Origin: Rhodothermales bacterium
GTDB taxonomy: Bacteria; Bacteroidota; Rhodothermia; Rhodothermales; JAHQVL01
Reading direction: 5' to 3'
Length of the DNA stretch: 64,000 nucleotides
NCBI GenBank assembly: GCA_041391505.1
Contig: JAWKNW010000001.1
Span: forward strand, 186,001 to 250,000
Position 1 is the stretch's first letter, and every line of letters begins with the position of its first letter. The notes under the pieces are model-generated. The model searched no databases. It was not told where the DNA came from and was given only the letters and a program-made list of their open reading frames with translations. Made by a program: the position numbers and the translations under genes. Below are positions 49,097 through 57,773 of the stretch, one piece after another.

Positions 49097-49484
49097 CTTT
49101 GTAAAATCTGGTGGGTACAAAAATCGATTCAAAATAGCAACAGCGCTTTGTTATGAGATGCAATTTCAGTACAGAAATTGGCCGCGATGACGAAACGGAA
49201 CGTTTCTGTACAAGAATATCTGCCTGAACGGGTCAAATAGCAAGCTTTTGACCCCAGTTCGTAAATCCCGCCGGAAAGCGAAGTCCTTCTTTCTGGGCGC
49301 CTCTCCCCCACTCGCCAGGCCCTTCAGCGCCCCGAGCCCCTATATTATAAGGCATCCCCGTGCTCGGAGCCCGACCGGTTTCCGCGAGGCCTCGGCAAAC
49401 AGATCGCCCGCCTGGGCCCCCTACCCCGCCATTTCGTGGTTCGCCCGCCCAGTTGGTAATTATTCAAAAAAACGCGGTTTACTG
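49097..49484. other. Intergenic region of 388 bases
   Basis: Non-coding. AT-rich on the left, more GC-rich between 49260 and 49440 (TATATTATAAGG at 49338). The sequence downstream of the molybdopterin gene has no clear terminator. Confidence 0.45.
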
Positions 49485-51698
49485 TTATAACATCAATGGC
49501 AATGAGCGAATCCGCTTCCTTGTGGCTGCAAAGTAAGCGTTTGCAAGAGCAGGAGCCACTGGAGGCAACGCAGGCTCGCCCAATCCCATCGGTTCGGCCT
49601 CATTCTCGATGAAGTGGACTTCTATTGATTCTGGGGCTCTATTGATACGAAGAAGAGAATAATCGTGAAAGTTACCCTGGGAGACTCGTCCTTCAGAAAG
49701 CACGATTCCTCCATAAAGCGCCGATGATATCCCATCAACGATTCCCCCTTCAATCTGTGCTTTTGCTCCATTAGGATTGATCACCCTGCCGCAATCTACA
49801 GCCGCAACCACCCGATGGATCTTTAGTTCGTTCTCAGGGGTCACCGACACTTCAAAAATTTCTGCTACATACGAACCAAAGGTGGCCTGACACGCAATCC
49901 CCCTCACTCTGCCCTCTGGCAATGGATTTCCCCAGTCAGCTTTTTCGGCGGCCAGTTCAAGCACCGCTTTCATGGGCGCCAGCCCCCTGCCTGGCGAATA
50001 GCTATAGGAATTACCCACGTTCTCATCGTTTTGCCTGTCGAGCAATTCCAAGCGATATTCGAGTGGATCTTTTCCTGCAACGGCCGCTAGCTCATCAACA
50101 AAACTTTCCCTTGCAAACGTAGCTGGAGGATACATGACCGCACGCCACCAACCCAGGGGCATTTGTGCTGCAATGGGCTGGAACTCTACCTGATAATTGG
50201 GGATGTGATACGGTGCATCCCCATACCCCAGGCCAACTCCTCCTGTCTGTCCGTACATCGAAAAGTTCATGTCAGTTTCGGCAAATCGATGAAGCACTGC
50301 ATTGGGAAATCCCTGATTGTCAAGCGTCGCTTCCAGGTGATGGAGGCTCATCGGCCGATAAAAGTCGTGCTGTATATCGTCCTCTCGTGTCCATACCACC
50401 TTGACAGGTGCTCCAGCTGCCTTCGAGACAATCGCGGCTTCAACAGAGAAGTCTGGTATGATTCTTCGGCCAAAGCCGCCGCCCATCAAGGTTACATTTA
50501 TCTGGATGTTTGATTGAGGAATATCCAGTGCATCCGCTACAGCCTGTGCTGCTAAAAAAGGAGCTTGCGTTGGAGCCCAAAGCCGACATCCTTCGTCTGT
50601 CACGTGGGCTGTGCAATTCATTGGCTCCATCGTCACATGAGCCAGGAATGGCACTTCATAATCAGCGATTATTTTCGAGGAGCTATCTTTCAGAGCACCC
50701 TCGATATTGCCCCGGTTGAATACAACTGGACATGAATCGCTCAAAGCCGCTTCCATCTGCTGTTTGATTCCATCGGTACTCAAGTCGCTTACTGACTCAG
50801 TATCCCATTCTACCTTCAATGCCTCGCGGCCTTTCATCGCGGCCCAGGTATCCTCTGCAATGATCGCAACGCCACTCGCTATTCGAGTTGCTATGGGTTT
50901 CGTTCCCCATCCCCCCTTAAGGCGCTCTTCAGCGACGGAGGTTGGGCCAGCTGGAATTTCAACGATAGCAAGAACACCAGGAATCTGAAGAGCTGCCTTA
51001 TCATCATAATTAGCCAACGTCCCACCGAATACTGGACATCGCTCGATAACGGCGTACCGCATACCGGGAATCTTTACATCCAGTCCATAGGTAGCCCTAC
51101 CGGTCACGATATCCGGGACATCCTGCCCTTTTGTAGCAAGACCGACGATCTTAAAATCATCGGAAGACTTAAGGGGCGCTTCTTCGGGAACCGGTAATGT
51201 GGCCGCTGTATTAACGAGCTCCCCGTAGCGTAATGCGCGGCCATCTGTATGAGTGATAACGCCTTGCTCCGCACGACACTGCGATGGCGTCGCCCCCCAG
51301 GTTTGGGCCGCGGCTGCTATCAGCAATTCGCGCACCAAAGCTCCCGCCTTTCTCAACTCTCCCCATCGGTAGCGGATCGTTCCGCTACCGCCTGTGCTCT
51401 GGTTTCCATACTGTTCTCCCAGAGGTGCTTGCGAGACGATGACATTCGTCCAATCTGCTTCCAATTCCTCTGCGACGACCATGGCCAGCGAGGTGCGAAC
51501 GCCCTGGCCCATTTCAGAATTGGGGATCGTAATGGTTACCGTACTATTCGAATCAATCTGTATAAAAGCACTTGGAGCTATCGATACATTCGCAGCCTTC
51601 GATTCCGGAATCGTGCACGCGGGCAGATATAGTCCGGCCAAAAGACCGCCGGTAGAAGCTGTACTTATCCTAATGAAGTTACGCCGATCAATGTTCAT
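49485..51698 (-). CDS. Molybdopterin-binding subunit of an isoquinoline 1-oxidoreductase-like hydroxylase
   Basis: 737 residues from the ATG at 51698 (MNIDRRNFIRISTASTGG), giving a Tat signal with DRRNFIRIS followed by GLYLPACT (a possible lipobox). The fold matches the xanthine dehydrogenase large subunit of the IorB group: NSEMGQGVRTSLAMVVAEEL, LMGGGFGRRIIPDFSVEAA and PVKVVWTREDDIQHDFYRP. The catalytic Glu is in GLGEPALPPVAPALANA near the C-terminus. Such enzymes hydroxylate N-heterocycles or aldehydes and need a small 2Fe-2S subunit (IorA), which is not next to it. It sits in the AT-rich block. Confidence 0.9.
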   Translation of the reverse strand: MNIDRRNFIRISTASTGGLLAGLYLPACTIPESKAANVSIAPSAFIQIDSNSTVTITIPNSEMGQGVRTSLAMVVAEELEADWTNVIVSQAPLGEQYGNQSTGGSGTIRYRWGELRKAGALVRELLIAAAAQTWGATPSQCRAEQGVITHTDGRALRYGELVNTAATLPVPEEAPLKSSDDFKIVGLATKGQDVPDIVTGRATYGLDVKIPGMRYAVIERCPVFGGTLANYDDKAALQIPGVLAIVEIPAGPTSVAEERLKGGWGTKPIATRIASGVAIIAEDTWAAMKGREALKVEWDTESVSDLSTDGIKQQMEAALSDSCPVVFNRGNIEGALKDSSSKIIADYEVPFLAHVTMEPMNCTAHVTDEGCRLWAPTQAPFLAAQAVADALDIPQSNIQINVTLMGGGFGRRIIPDFSVEAAIVSKAAGAPVKVVWTREDDIQHDFYRPMSLHHLEATLDNQGFPNAVLHRFAETDMNFSMYGQTGGVGLGYGDAPYHIPNYQVEFQPIAAQMPLGWWRAVMYPPATFARESFVDELAAVAGKDPLEYRLELLDRQNDENVGNSYSYSPGRGLAPMKAVLELAAEKADWGNPLPEGRVRGIACQATFGSYVAEIFEVSVTPENELKIHRVVAAVDCGRVINPNGAKAQIEGGIVDGISSALYGGIVLSEGRVSQGNFHDYSLLRINRAPESIEVHFIENEAEPMGLGEPALPPVAPALANAYFAATRKRIRSLPLML

Positions 51699-52146
51699 TT
51701 TTCCTGCGGGCGATGGAGGAAAATCAATTCGAGGCCTTAGCCAATCAATTGCGGAATCTTGTTGCTCATTGCTCCCAGCTTCCATTTCGTCAATGCGTAC
51801 AAATAAGAAAGAGGGTAAACAAGAGAATAGAAGATAAGAGGGGTTTCATCGGCTATACCAATTGGTGGGAATTAGCATTTAATTTATTTAAGCTATACAG
51901 ATGGGTTAACAGAAGCAATTACAATGGTGCATTCTGGCCGCGATAGCGAAGAAATCCCCCCTATTATAACTCTCTATCACCGACAACGGCAACAAAAACT
52001 TCCATTTGTTCGCTGCGTCTGCGCATTCGCGACGTCGGAAGGTTATGGACAGATTGGCATTCCCTATCTGCATGCTGCATCCCAGCGGCCTATACCCAAT
52101 AATCGGTTCGCCCCGCGCATGCGCCCAGAGATCGGGCCGGCCCGGA
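51699..52146. other. AT-rich intergenic region of 448 bases
   Basis: Non-coding, with AATTTATTTAAGC near 51880-51895 and other AT runs. Composition rises sharply toward galK after 52080, suggesting the right boundary of the acquired block. No repeat or att-like site was found by eye. Confidence 0.5.
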
Positions 52147-53478
52147 TTACGGGACCTCAACCATGTACCCCGCCGGCGGACCGGGTCGCGATTCGAACAC
52201 GCCGGCCTGGCTCCTCTCCGGAAAAACCGCGCGATAGCTGTCCAGCCACCGCGTACGGAAGCGGGTCGCCTCGTGCGCCGGCACCAGCGCCCATACGGCT
52301 CCGCCGAAGCCGGCCCCGAACGCCGACGCCGCCAGGGCCCCGTGCGAGCGAGCCAGCTGCGCCAGCGCCACGGTCTCGGGCACCTGATTCCCGAGCAGCG
52401 ATTCCGCCAGGGCCTGGGACCGGTCCACCACGTCGCCCAGCACGGACCAATCGTGCCGCACAAACGCCTCGAACGCCGCCGGCACCAGCTCGCCGTGCTC
52501 GGCCCAGAAATGACGGAAACGCCGTGCCAGCGGCGCGTCGCCCTCAAGCAACCGCTCCATGGCCGCAGGCGAAAAGCCCGGCGACTCCACGATCGTCCGA
52601 AGCCGCTGCCACGGCTGGCCGTGCGCCGCGCACCAGCGCTCGGCGATCCGGTTCGCCCTGGCGCTGGCCTCGTTGTAGGCCGCCCGCGCGGCGCCGGTTT
52701 TCTGCGCCTCGACACCCGACAGCGCCACGACGAACGTGAGGTCCTCCGGCAGCGACGCCATGCCGGCCCGCGCCATCGGCGCGTAGCGGAACCGGCTGAC
52801 GGCTCCGGCCACGCTGCAACAGATCGCCGCGTGATCCTGGCTGCCGCCGAACGTCCCTACCCCCTGTTCGCCGGCCAGCGTCCGGAAGGTCTGTCCGTTC
52901 TCGATGTGCCCCAGGAAATCCGCCCTGTCCAGGTCGGTCGCGATGACCGCGCGGTACCGCGCATCGCGTTCGAATCCGTAGACAGCGCTAAGGGCGAGAA
53001 ACGTCCCGACCATCAGCGCGCTCGAGCTGCTGAGGCCGGCATCCGCCGGCAGGGTGCTCTCGAACAGGATGCGGACGCCCGACGCGAACGGCCCAACATG
53101 CGTGTTTAACCGATTCCACACCGTCGACGGGTAGCGGCCCCATGCCGGCGACCCCGGTTGGGAGGCCCGCAGGTCGATCTGCTCGCCACGGGCGGCATCC
53201 TCGATGGTCGCCGCGGCCGTGTCGACGGCAGCGACCAGCATGCAGAAGCCGCGCTCCACGGCGCAGACGAGGCTGTCGCCCCCGGCATAGTCGGTATGTT
53301 TGCCCAGCACCTCGATCCGGCCCGGCACAAAAAGCGCCGCCGAAGGCGCGTCGCCCATGCGGCCGGCGAGGCGTGCGAAGACGCCGGCGTGGAGCGCCGC
53401 GGCGCGATCGGAGAGGCCGTATTGCCGCAATCGAGCCTGCCAGTCGCCTCCATCTGTAAAATCTTTCCAGCTTGCCAT
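52147..53478 (-). CDS. galK: Galactokinase (GHMP kinase family)
   Basis: 443 residues. The galactokinase signature appears as GRIEVLGKHTDYAGG (family GRxNLxGEHxDY). The ATP-binding GHMP motif is LPADAGLSSSSALMVG. The C-terminal GHMP domain includes AFGAGFGGAVWALVPA. It phosphorylates galactose at C1. Two substitutions in the first motif (N to E, E to K) differ from canonical GalK, so a related sugar kinase is possible. The start region overlaps the flagellin promoter on the other strand. Confidence 0.82.
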   Translation of the reverse strand: MASWKDFTDGGDWQARLRQYGLSDRAAALHAGVFARLAGRMGDAPSAALFVPGRIEVLGKHTDYAGGDSLVCAVERGFCMLVAAVDTAAATIEDAARGEQIDLRASQPGSPAWGRYPSTVWNRLNTHVGPFASGVRILFESTLPADAGLSSSSALMVGTFLALSAVYGFERDARYRAVIATDLDRADFLGHIENGQTFRTLAGEQGVGTFGGSQDHAAICCSVAGAVSRFRYAPMARAGMASLPEDLTFVVALSGVEAQKTGAARAAYNEASARANRIAERWCAAHGQPWQRLRTIVESPGFSPAAMERLLEGDAPLARRFRHFWAEHGELVPAAFEAFVRHDWSVLGDVVDRSQALAESLLGNQVPETVALAQLARSHGALAASAFGAGFGGAVWALVPAHEATRFRTRWLDSYRAVFPERSQAGVFESRPGPPAGYMVEVP

Positions 53479-53486
53479 AGCCTCCC

Positions 53487-53513
53487 TTAAGCCCTTCGCT
53501 TTTCGGTCGATAC
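53487..53513 (+). promoter_or_regulatory. Sigma-28-type promoter of the flagellin gene
   Basis: TTAA (53487-53490), 15 bases, GTCGATAC (53506-53513). It matches the site before the next gene in TTAAGCC-N6-TTTTCGGYCGATACC. The start codon of flagellin is 64 bases downstream. Confidence 0.72.
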
Positions 53514-53577
53514 CCCCAACGGGTTGTATTGCCTCCCCTTTTCACCGGCGAGCCCTTCGCCCCTTCCCCCGAAATGT

Positions 53578-54378
53578 ATGGAGATGACCCTGGCCAGCGC
53601 CACGACGCAGCGGGCCGCCCTGGAGCTGGCGAAGAACCAGCAGGACCAGTCCGCCGCCTTGCTTCGCATGTCGACCGCGCAAAAGATAAACAGCGCGGCG
53701 GAAGATGCGGTAAACCTGGCGCTGTCGACCGGTTTTCGCGCGCAGATCGCGACCCTCGATCAATCCGCCGCCAATACGTACGACGCCATCAGCTACTCCG
53801 AGACGGCCGGAAGCACCCTCGACGGGGCGGCCGACCTCCTGATGCGCGCCGAAGAGCTTTCGGTCCGCGCCGCCAACGATACCCTCGGCGAAGACGAACG
53901 CGCCCTGATCAACAGCGAGCTGGAGACCATCAAGGGCTCGCTGAACGACCTCGCCGCACAGGCCGGCCCCGGCGGTCGCGCCCCATTCGGCAACGCCTTC
54001 TCGGTCTATACCGGGCAGGACCTCGAGACCCTCAGCCTGGATGGCATCGACGCCGAGTCGCTCGGGATCGACGGCATCGGCGCAGGCAGTGCCTCCGAAG
54101 CAGCGGCATCGCTCGGCGCGCTGGATAACGCCCTGAACAGCGTCCTCCAGGAGCACGGCAAGGTGTCGACCTTCGCCGGCAGCATGGCGATCCGATCTGA
54201 GCAGCTCGGCCGGCAGTCGATCGACACCCGCGCGGCTCTCTCGCGCGTGGCCGACGCGGATTTCGCGAAGGAAGCGTCCAACCTGGCGATTTCGTCGATC
54301 AAGGCGGACGCCAGCATGACGGCCATGGTCCACACCCAGCGCACGATGCAGTCCTTTTTCCAGAGCCTGTTCGGCTGA
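53578..54378 (+). CDS. Short flagellin
   Basis: 266 residues (ATG 53578; 53584 also possible). The N-terminal D0/D1 helices are clear: ATTQRAALELAKNQQDQSAA, LRMSTAQKINSAAEDAVNLA and SGFRAQIATLDQ-like text. The C-terminal helix reads RVADADFAKEASNLAISSIK with TMQSFFQSLFG. The variable D2/D3 region is missing, so it is close to the minimal flagellin size. It assembles the flagellar filament or a related extracellular fibre. It has its own sigma-28-type promoter. No hook or export genes are in the window. Confidence 0.88.
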   Translation: MEMTLASATTQRAALELAKNQQDQSAALLRMSTAQKINSAAEDAVNLALSTGFRAQIATLDQSAANTYDAISYSETAGSTLDGAADLLMRAEELSVRAANDTLGEDERALINSELETIKGSLNDLAAQAGPGGRAPFGNAFSVYTGQDLETLSLDGIDAESLGIDGIGAGSASEAAASLGALDNALNSVLQEHGKVSTFAGSMAIRSEQLGRQSIDTRAALSRVADADFAKEASNLAISSIKADASMTAMVHTQRTMQSFFQSLFG

Positions 54379-54422
54379 ACCGGCCTGGATTGTAACGTAC
54401 TCGTGCCGAACGGGGCTGCCGG

Positions 54423-54449
54423 TTAAGCCGGGCGATTTTCGGCCGATAC
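54423..54449 (+). promoter_or_regulatory. Sigma-28-type promoter before the 109-residue gene
   Basis: TTAA (54423-54426), 15 bases, GCCGATAC (54442-54449), 62 bases upstream of the ATG at 54512. It is almost identical to the flagellin promoter in the -35, the spacer edge and the -10. Confidence 0.72.
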
Positions 54450-54511
54450 CCTGAATGTGAAGTCTGTCCGACGGATCCTTACCCTACCCCGCGTCTTACG
54501 CGCCAACGCCT

Positions 54512-54841
54512 ATGAGTATTTCCGTACAAGCCGCCGCGACATCCGCCGGCGAGATGGTATCGACTCAGCGCAGAAGCAGTCTGGACGCCGTTCTGAAACG
54601 CATCGCCAGCGGCTTGCCGTCGCCCCAGGCTGCGCCCGTAGACGCCGTAACCCTGAGTACCTCGGGAACGCGCGCCTATACCGCGGCGGATACCGATCCG
54701 CCCGGCGCGCCCCTCGATGCCAGCACGGTGCGTACCAAGACCTTCCTCGCAACCGAGGCCATCGCTCAACATCCCGAGAACGCTGAAGTCCATCGCCCGG
54801 CCGCGCTCCAGTCGTTCCTCAAAGCCGGCGTCGCCGGCTGA
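54512..54841 (+). CDS. Unknown protein in the flagellin cluster
   Basis: 109 residues with ATG at 54512. Helical N-terminus MSISVQAAATSAGEMVSTQR then SSLDAVLKRIASGLPSPQ; the rest is Thr/Ala/Pro rich and probably disordered (TLSTSGTRAYTAADTDPPGA). Cys is absent. Its place between flagellin and FliS is that of FlaG in other genomes, but no FlaG motif is seen. The start resembles an export-signal helix, so it may be a secreted flagellar component or a regulator such as an anti-sigma factor. Function unknown. Confidence 0.65.
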   Translation: MSISVQAAATSAGEMVSTQRRSSLDAVLKRIASGLPSPQAAPVDAVTLSTSGTRAYTAADTDPPGAPLDASTVRTKTFLATEAIAQHPENAEVHRPAALQSFLKAGVAG

Positions 54842-54874
54842 TACCTCCGTTTTTCCTGCCATGTGACCTGCACA

Positions 54875-54912
54875 CTCCGCCGTCAGGGGGCGAGACCTGA
54901 CGGCGGAGTGCT
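54875..54912. terminator. Perfect 15-bp hairpin between the 109-residue gene and fliS
   Basis: CACTCCGCCGTCAGG (54875-54889) pairs with CCTGACGGCGGAGTG (54898-54912), with an 8-base loop and no T-run. It is 12 bases ahead of fliS. It could attenuate transcription into fliS or protect the upstream mRNA. Confidence 0.6.
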
Positions 54913-54924
54913 CCGCCTCCTCCG

Positions 54925-55248
54925 ATGACACCGTACCAGACCGCGACACATGCCTATCAGGCCGGCCGCACCCTCGGCGCCCATCCGATCGATCTGATCC
55001 TGATGACGTATAACGAAGCGCTTGCAGGATGCTTCGAGAAAAACGGGCTGCGCGCACGTGGCGCCGTGGTCGCGCTCAAAAATAGCCTCGACCACGACCG
55101 GTTCACCAGTCTCTCGATGCATCTCGAGCACATCTACGATCATTGCCTGTATCTTATCCATAAACAGCAATTCGAGCAGAGCGCCCAGCTGCTGACCGAG
55201 ATTCGGGACGCGTGGCGCGAAGCCCGCTCCAAGCAGACCGACGGCTGA
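54925..55248 (+). CDS. fliS: Flagellar export chaperone FliS-like protein
   Basis: 107 residues. FliS features: YQTATHAYQAGRTLGAHPI, LILMTYNEALAGCFEKNGLR, FTSLSMHLEHIYDHCLYLIH and QFEQSAQLLTEIRDAWREA, giving a four-helix bundle of usual length. It binds the flagellin C-terminus in the cytoplasm and prevents early polymerisation. Its place after the flagellin cluster supports this. Confidence 0.85.
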   Translation: MTPYQTATHAYQAGRTLGAHPIDLILMTYNEALAGCFEKNGLRARGAVVALKNSLDHDRFTSLSMHLEHIYDHCLYLIHKQQFEQSAQLLTEIRDAWREARSKQTDG

Positions 55249-55291
55249 ACGCTTTTCCTGCGTGTGGCCGTCGCATTGACGTACACGCCCG

Positions 55292-56899
55292 ATGGAAAGC
55301 ACAGTCAAAACGCTTCTCTTCTCCTTTCTCCTGCTCGCCGGCTGCCAGCCCTCGCCGCCGACGCTCGATGCCGACACCATCGATGCCGCGCGGATCAACG
55401 GACGCGCCTCCCGCGAAGCCCTCCTCCACAGCTACCGGTATCTCAGGGGATGGATGCGCCATGCCGACCCCGCAACGGGGCTGATACCCCGCAACCTCGG
55501 GACCGACAGCACCATCTGGAATGCCTGGGACAGCGCCGCGGACAACTACCCCTTCCTCGTGCTCACCAGCCGGCTCACGGCCCGGCCGCTGTTCGACAGC
55601 CCCATGCACGCGATGCTCGATGCCGAGCGCCGGCTGACCACGCGCGCCGCCGGCCTTCCCGACGTCTATGACTTCCGCGCCGGCGCATTCGCCCACCCGG
55701 AGATCGACACGACGCGGCTGATCTTCGGCGCTTCCGAGTACATCAAGGACGGGTTGTTGCCGCTCACCGAATGGCTGGGCGAAAGCCCGTGGAGCGCGCG
55801 GATGATCGAGCTGCTCGACGCCATGTGGGCGGTTGCCCCCGTACCGACCGAATTCGGGCCGATCGTTTCGGAAAACGTCGAGGTAAACGGCGAGATGCTG
55901 CAGACGCTGTCGCGCGTCTACTGGATGACGGGTGACGAAAAATACCTGGACTGGGCGATGCGGCTGGGCGACTATTACCTCCTCGGCCGGCATCATCCCA
56001 CGCGGGATCTCGAACGGCTCCGTCTGCGCGACCACGGCTGCGAGATCGTTTCCGGCCTTGTCGAATTGTACGTCACCACCCATTTCGCGCGGCCCGACAA
56101 AAAAGCGCGGTACGAGGCGCCCGTCCACGCGATGCTCGACCGGATCCTGGAGGTCGGCCGCGACGACACCGGCCTGTTTTACAACGTCATCGCCCCGAAA
56201 ACCGGCGAGGTGATCCAGGCCGGCGCCGCCGACACCTGGGGGTATACCATGAACGGGCTCTATGCGGTGTACCTGATCGACGGCACGCCGGCGTATCGCG
56301 ACGCCACGCTGAAGGCGCTGCGCGCGCTGCAGCCGCATTACGCGGACTACGACTGGGAGCACGGCAGCGCCGACGGCGACGCCGACGCGATCGAGAGCGC
56401 ACTCAACCTCTACAACCGCGAGGCCGAGCCCGACGCCGGCGCATGGATCGATCGGCAGATCCGCCGTATGTGGGCCAAACAGCAGGCGGACGGCATCGTC
56501 GAGGGCTGGCATGGCGACGGCAACTTCGCGCGCACGTCGATCATGTACGCCTTCTGGAAGACGAAGGGCGTCCACGCCGAACCGTGGCGGGCCGACGTGC
56601 GGGTCGGCGGCGTGATGCGGGAGGATGGGTTGTACCTGAGCGTCTCCGCGGACAGCGCCTGGGACGGCCGGCTCTTTTTCGACCGCCCCCGCCATCGCGA
56701 TGTGCTGCATCTGCCGATCGACTGGCCGCGCATCAACCAGTTTCCCGAGTGGTACACGGTCGATGCGACGCAGCGCTATCTCGTGTACGACATGAAGTCG
56801 GATGCCCGCACCCTCGTCGACGGCCGCCAGCTGCTCGAAGGCTTCCCGGTGTCCTTGCCTAAGGATGAGGAGCGGGCGCTCTACGTCAGGTCCTGGTGA
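55292..56899 (+). CDS. Lipoprotein with alpha/alpha-toroid glycosidase-like fold
   Basis: 535 residues. Lipoprotein signal with LLFSFLLLAGC. The rest is helical with repeats of the toroid type: RYLRGWMRHADPATGLIPRN, RLIFGASEYIKDGLLPLTEW, and LQTLSRVYWMTGDEKYLDWA, RMWAKQQADGIVEGWHGDGNF. A conserved WxxxxDxxAD element (NAWDSAADNYPFL) is near the N-terminus. The layout resembles six-hairpin glycosidases of families such as GH105 or GH127, but specific motifs are not clear. Probably degrades a carbohydrate at the cell surface. Confidence 0.78.
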   Translation: MESTVKTLLFSFLLLAGCQPSPPTLDADTIDAARINGRASREALLHSYRYLRGWMRHADPATGLIPRNLGTDSTIWNAWDSAADNYPFLVLTSRLTARPLFDSPMHAMLDAERRLTTRAAGLPDVYDFRAGAFAHPEIDTTRLIFGASEYIKDGLLPLTEWLGESPWSARMIELLDAMWAVAPVPTEFGPIVSENVEVNGEMLQTLSRVYWMTGDEKYLDWAMRLGDYYLLGRHHPTRDLERLRLRDHGCEIVSGLVELYVTTHFARPDKKARYEAPVHAMLDRILEVGRDDTGLFYNVIAPKTGEVIQAGAADTWGYTMNGLYAVYLIDGTPAYRDATLKALRALQPHYADYDWEHGSADGDADAIESALNLYNREAEPDAGAWIDRQIRRMWAKQQADGIVEGWHGDGNFARTSIMYAFWKTKGVHAEPWRADVRVGGVMREDGLYLSVSADSAWDGRLFFDRPRHRDVLHLPIDWPRINQFPEWYTVDATQRYLVYDMKSDARTLVDGRQLLEGFPVSLPKDEERALYVRSW

Positions 56900-57009
56900 A
56901 GGGCCCGCGCCGGCTGCCCGGTGCCAGCAGCAGGGCCGCTGTTGTCATCCCACGCGCCAGGTTGTAGATTAGCGGTACGACCCCAAGCTCACACCTCAAT
57001 CGGTTTCCT

Positions 57010-57618
57010 ATGTCGACTCATCGCCTGCGTCTTGCCGCGCTCCTGCTCGCGGGATGCCTTCCCGCCGTTGCCCTGGCGCAATCCGTACCGCCGCCCGCCA
57101 TCCAGATCGCCGGCGCCGTGTCGCCGCTGCCGGACGACCTCAAGGACGGCGCCGCCGTGCTGGGCTACGGCGCGACTGGCGAAGACCTGATCACCCTCCG
57201 CGAGGGCACGAACGAGATGATCTGCCTGGCCGACAAGCCCGGGGATGATCGTTTCCAGGCGGCCTGCTATGCGCGCAGCCTCGAGCCGTTCATGGCGCGC
57301 GGCCGGGAGCTGGCGAAAGAAGGCAAGGACCGCGGCGCCAGCCGCGACATCCGCCGGCAGGAAGTCGAAGCCGGCACCCTGCGCATGCCGGATGGTCCCG
57401 CCGCGCTCTACCAGCTTTTCGGCCAGGCCGACAGCTTCAACACCACGACGGGCGAGGTAACCAACGTGCGCCCGCTCTACGTGATGTACATGCCCTTTGC
57501 GACGACCGAATCCACCGGGCTGTCCGCCGAACAACCCATGCCCGGCGCGCCCTGGCTGATGGACGCCGGCATGCCGTGGGCGCACATCATGTACTCGCCG
57601 CCGCAGCCCGGCAACTGA
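57010..57618 (+). CDS. Secreted protein of unknown function
   Basis: 202 residues; signal peptide LRLAALLLAGCLPAVALAQ. The mature part contains VSPLPDDLKDGAAVLGYGA, EGTNEMICLADKPGDDRFQA and YVMYMPFATTESTGLSA, ending in MDAGMPWAHIMYSPPQPGN. Three Met/Pro-rich loops suggest metal or haem contact, but there is no CxxCH. Similar proteins occur in Bacteroidota and acidobacteria without assigned role. It is followed by GGATGCA-type repeats, then a creatininase-family gene. Confidence 0.72.
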   Translation: MSTHRLRLAALLLAGCLPAVALAQSVPPPAIQIAGAVSPLPDDLKDGAAVLGYGATGEDLITLREGTNEMICLADKPGDDRFQAACYARSLEPFMARGRELAKEGKDRGASRDIRRQEVEAGTLRMPDGPAALYQLFGQADSFNTTTGEVTNVRPLYVMYMPFATTESTGLSAEQPMPGAPWLMDAGMPWAHIMYSPPQPGN

Positions 57619-57621
57619 TGA

Positions 57622-57768
57622 TACGGGATGCTATGTGATGGATGCTGGCTATCGGATGGTGCCTCAAATCAGCGCATCTGCCGCCAGCATCCAGCATCTA
57701 ACATCCCGCATCCTGCATCCTGCATCTCGCATCCCCCCTGACATCTCGCATCCAGCATCCCGCAGCCC
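57622..57768. repeat. GGATGC/GCATCC degenerate repeats
   Basis: Left part (57622-57660): units like GGGATGC, GGATGCTGG. Right part (57684-57765): about nine units of CCAGCATC or GCATCCTGC. The two can pair into a long imperfect stem. It occupies almost all of the 155-base gap between two same-strand genes. Confidence 0.75.
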
Positions 57769-57773
57769 TCCCC

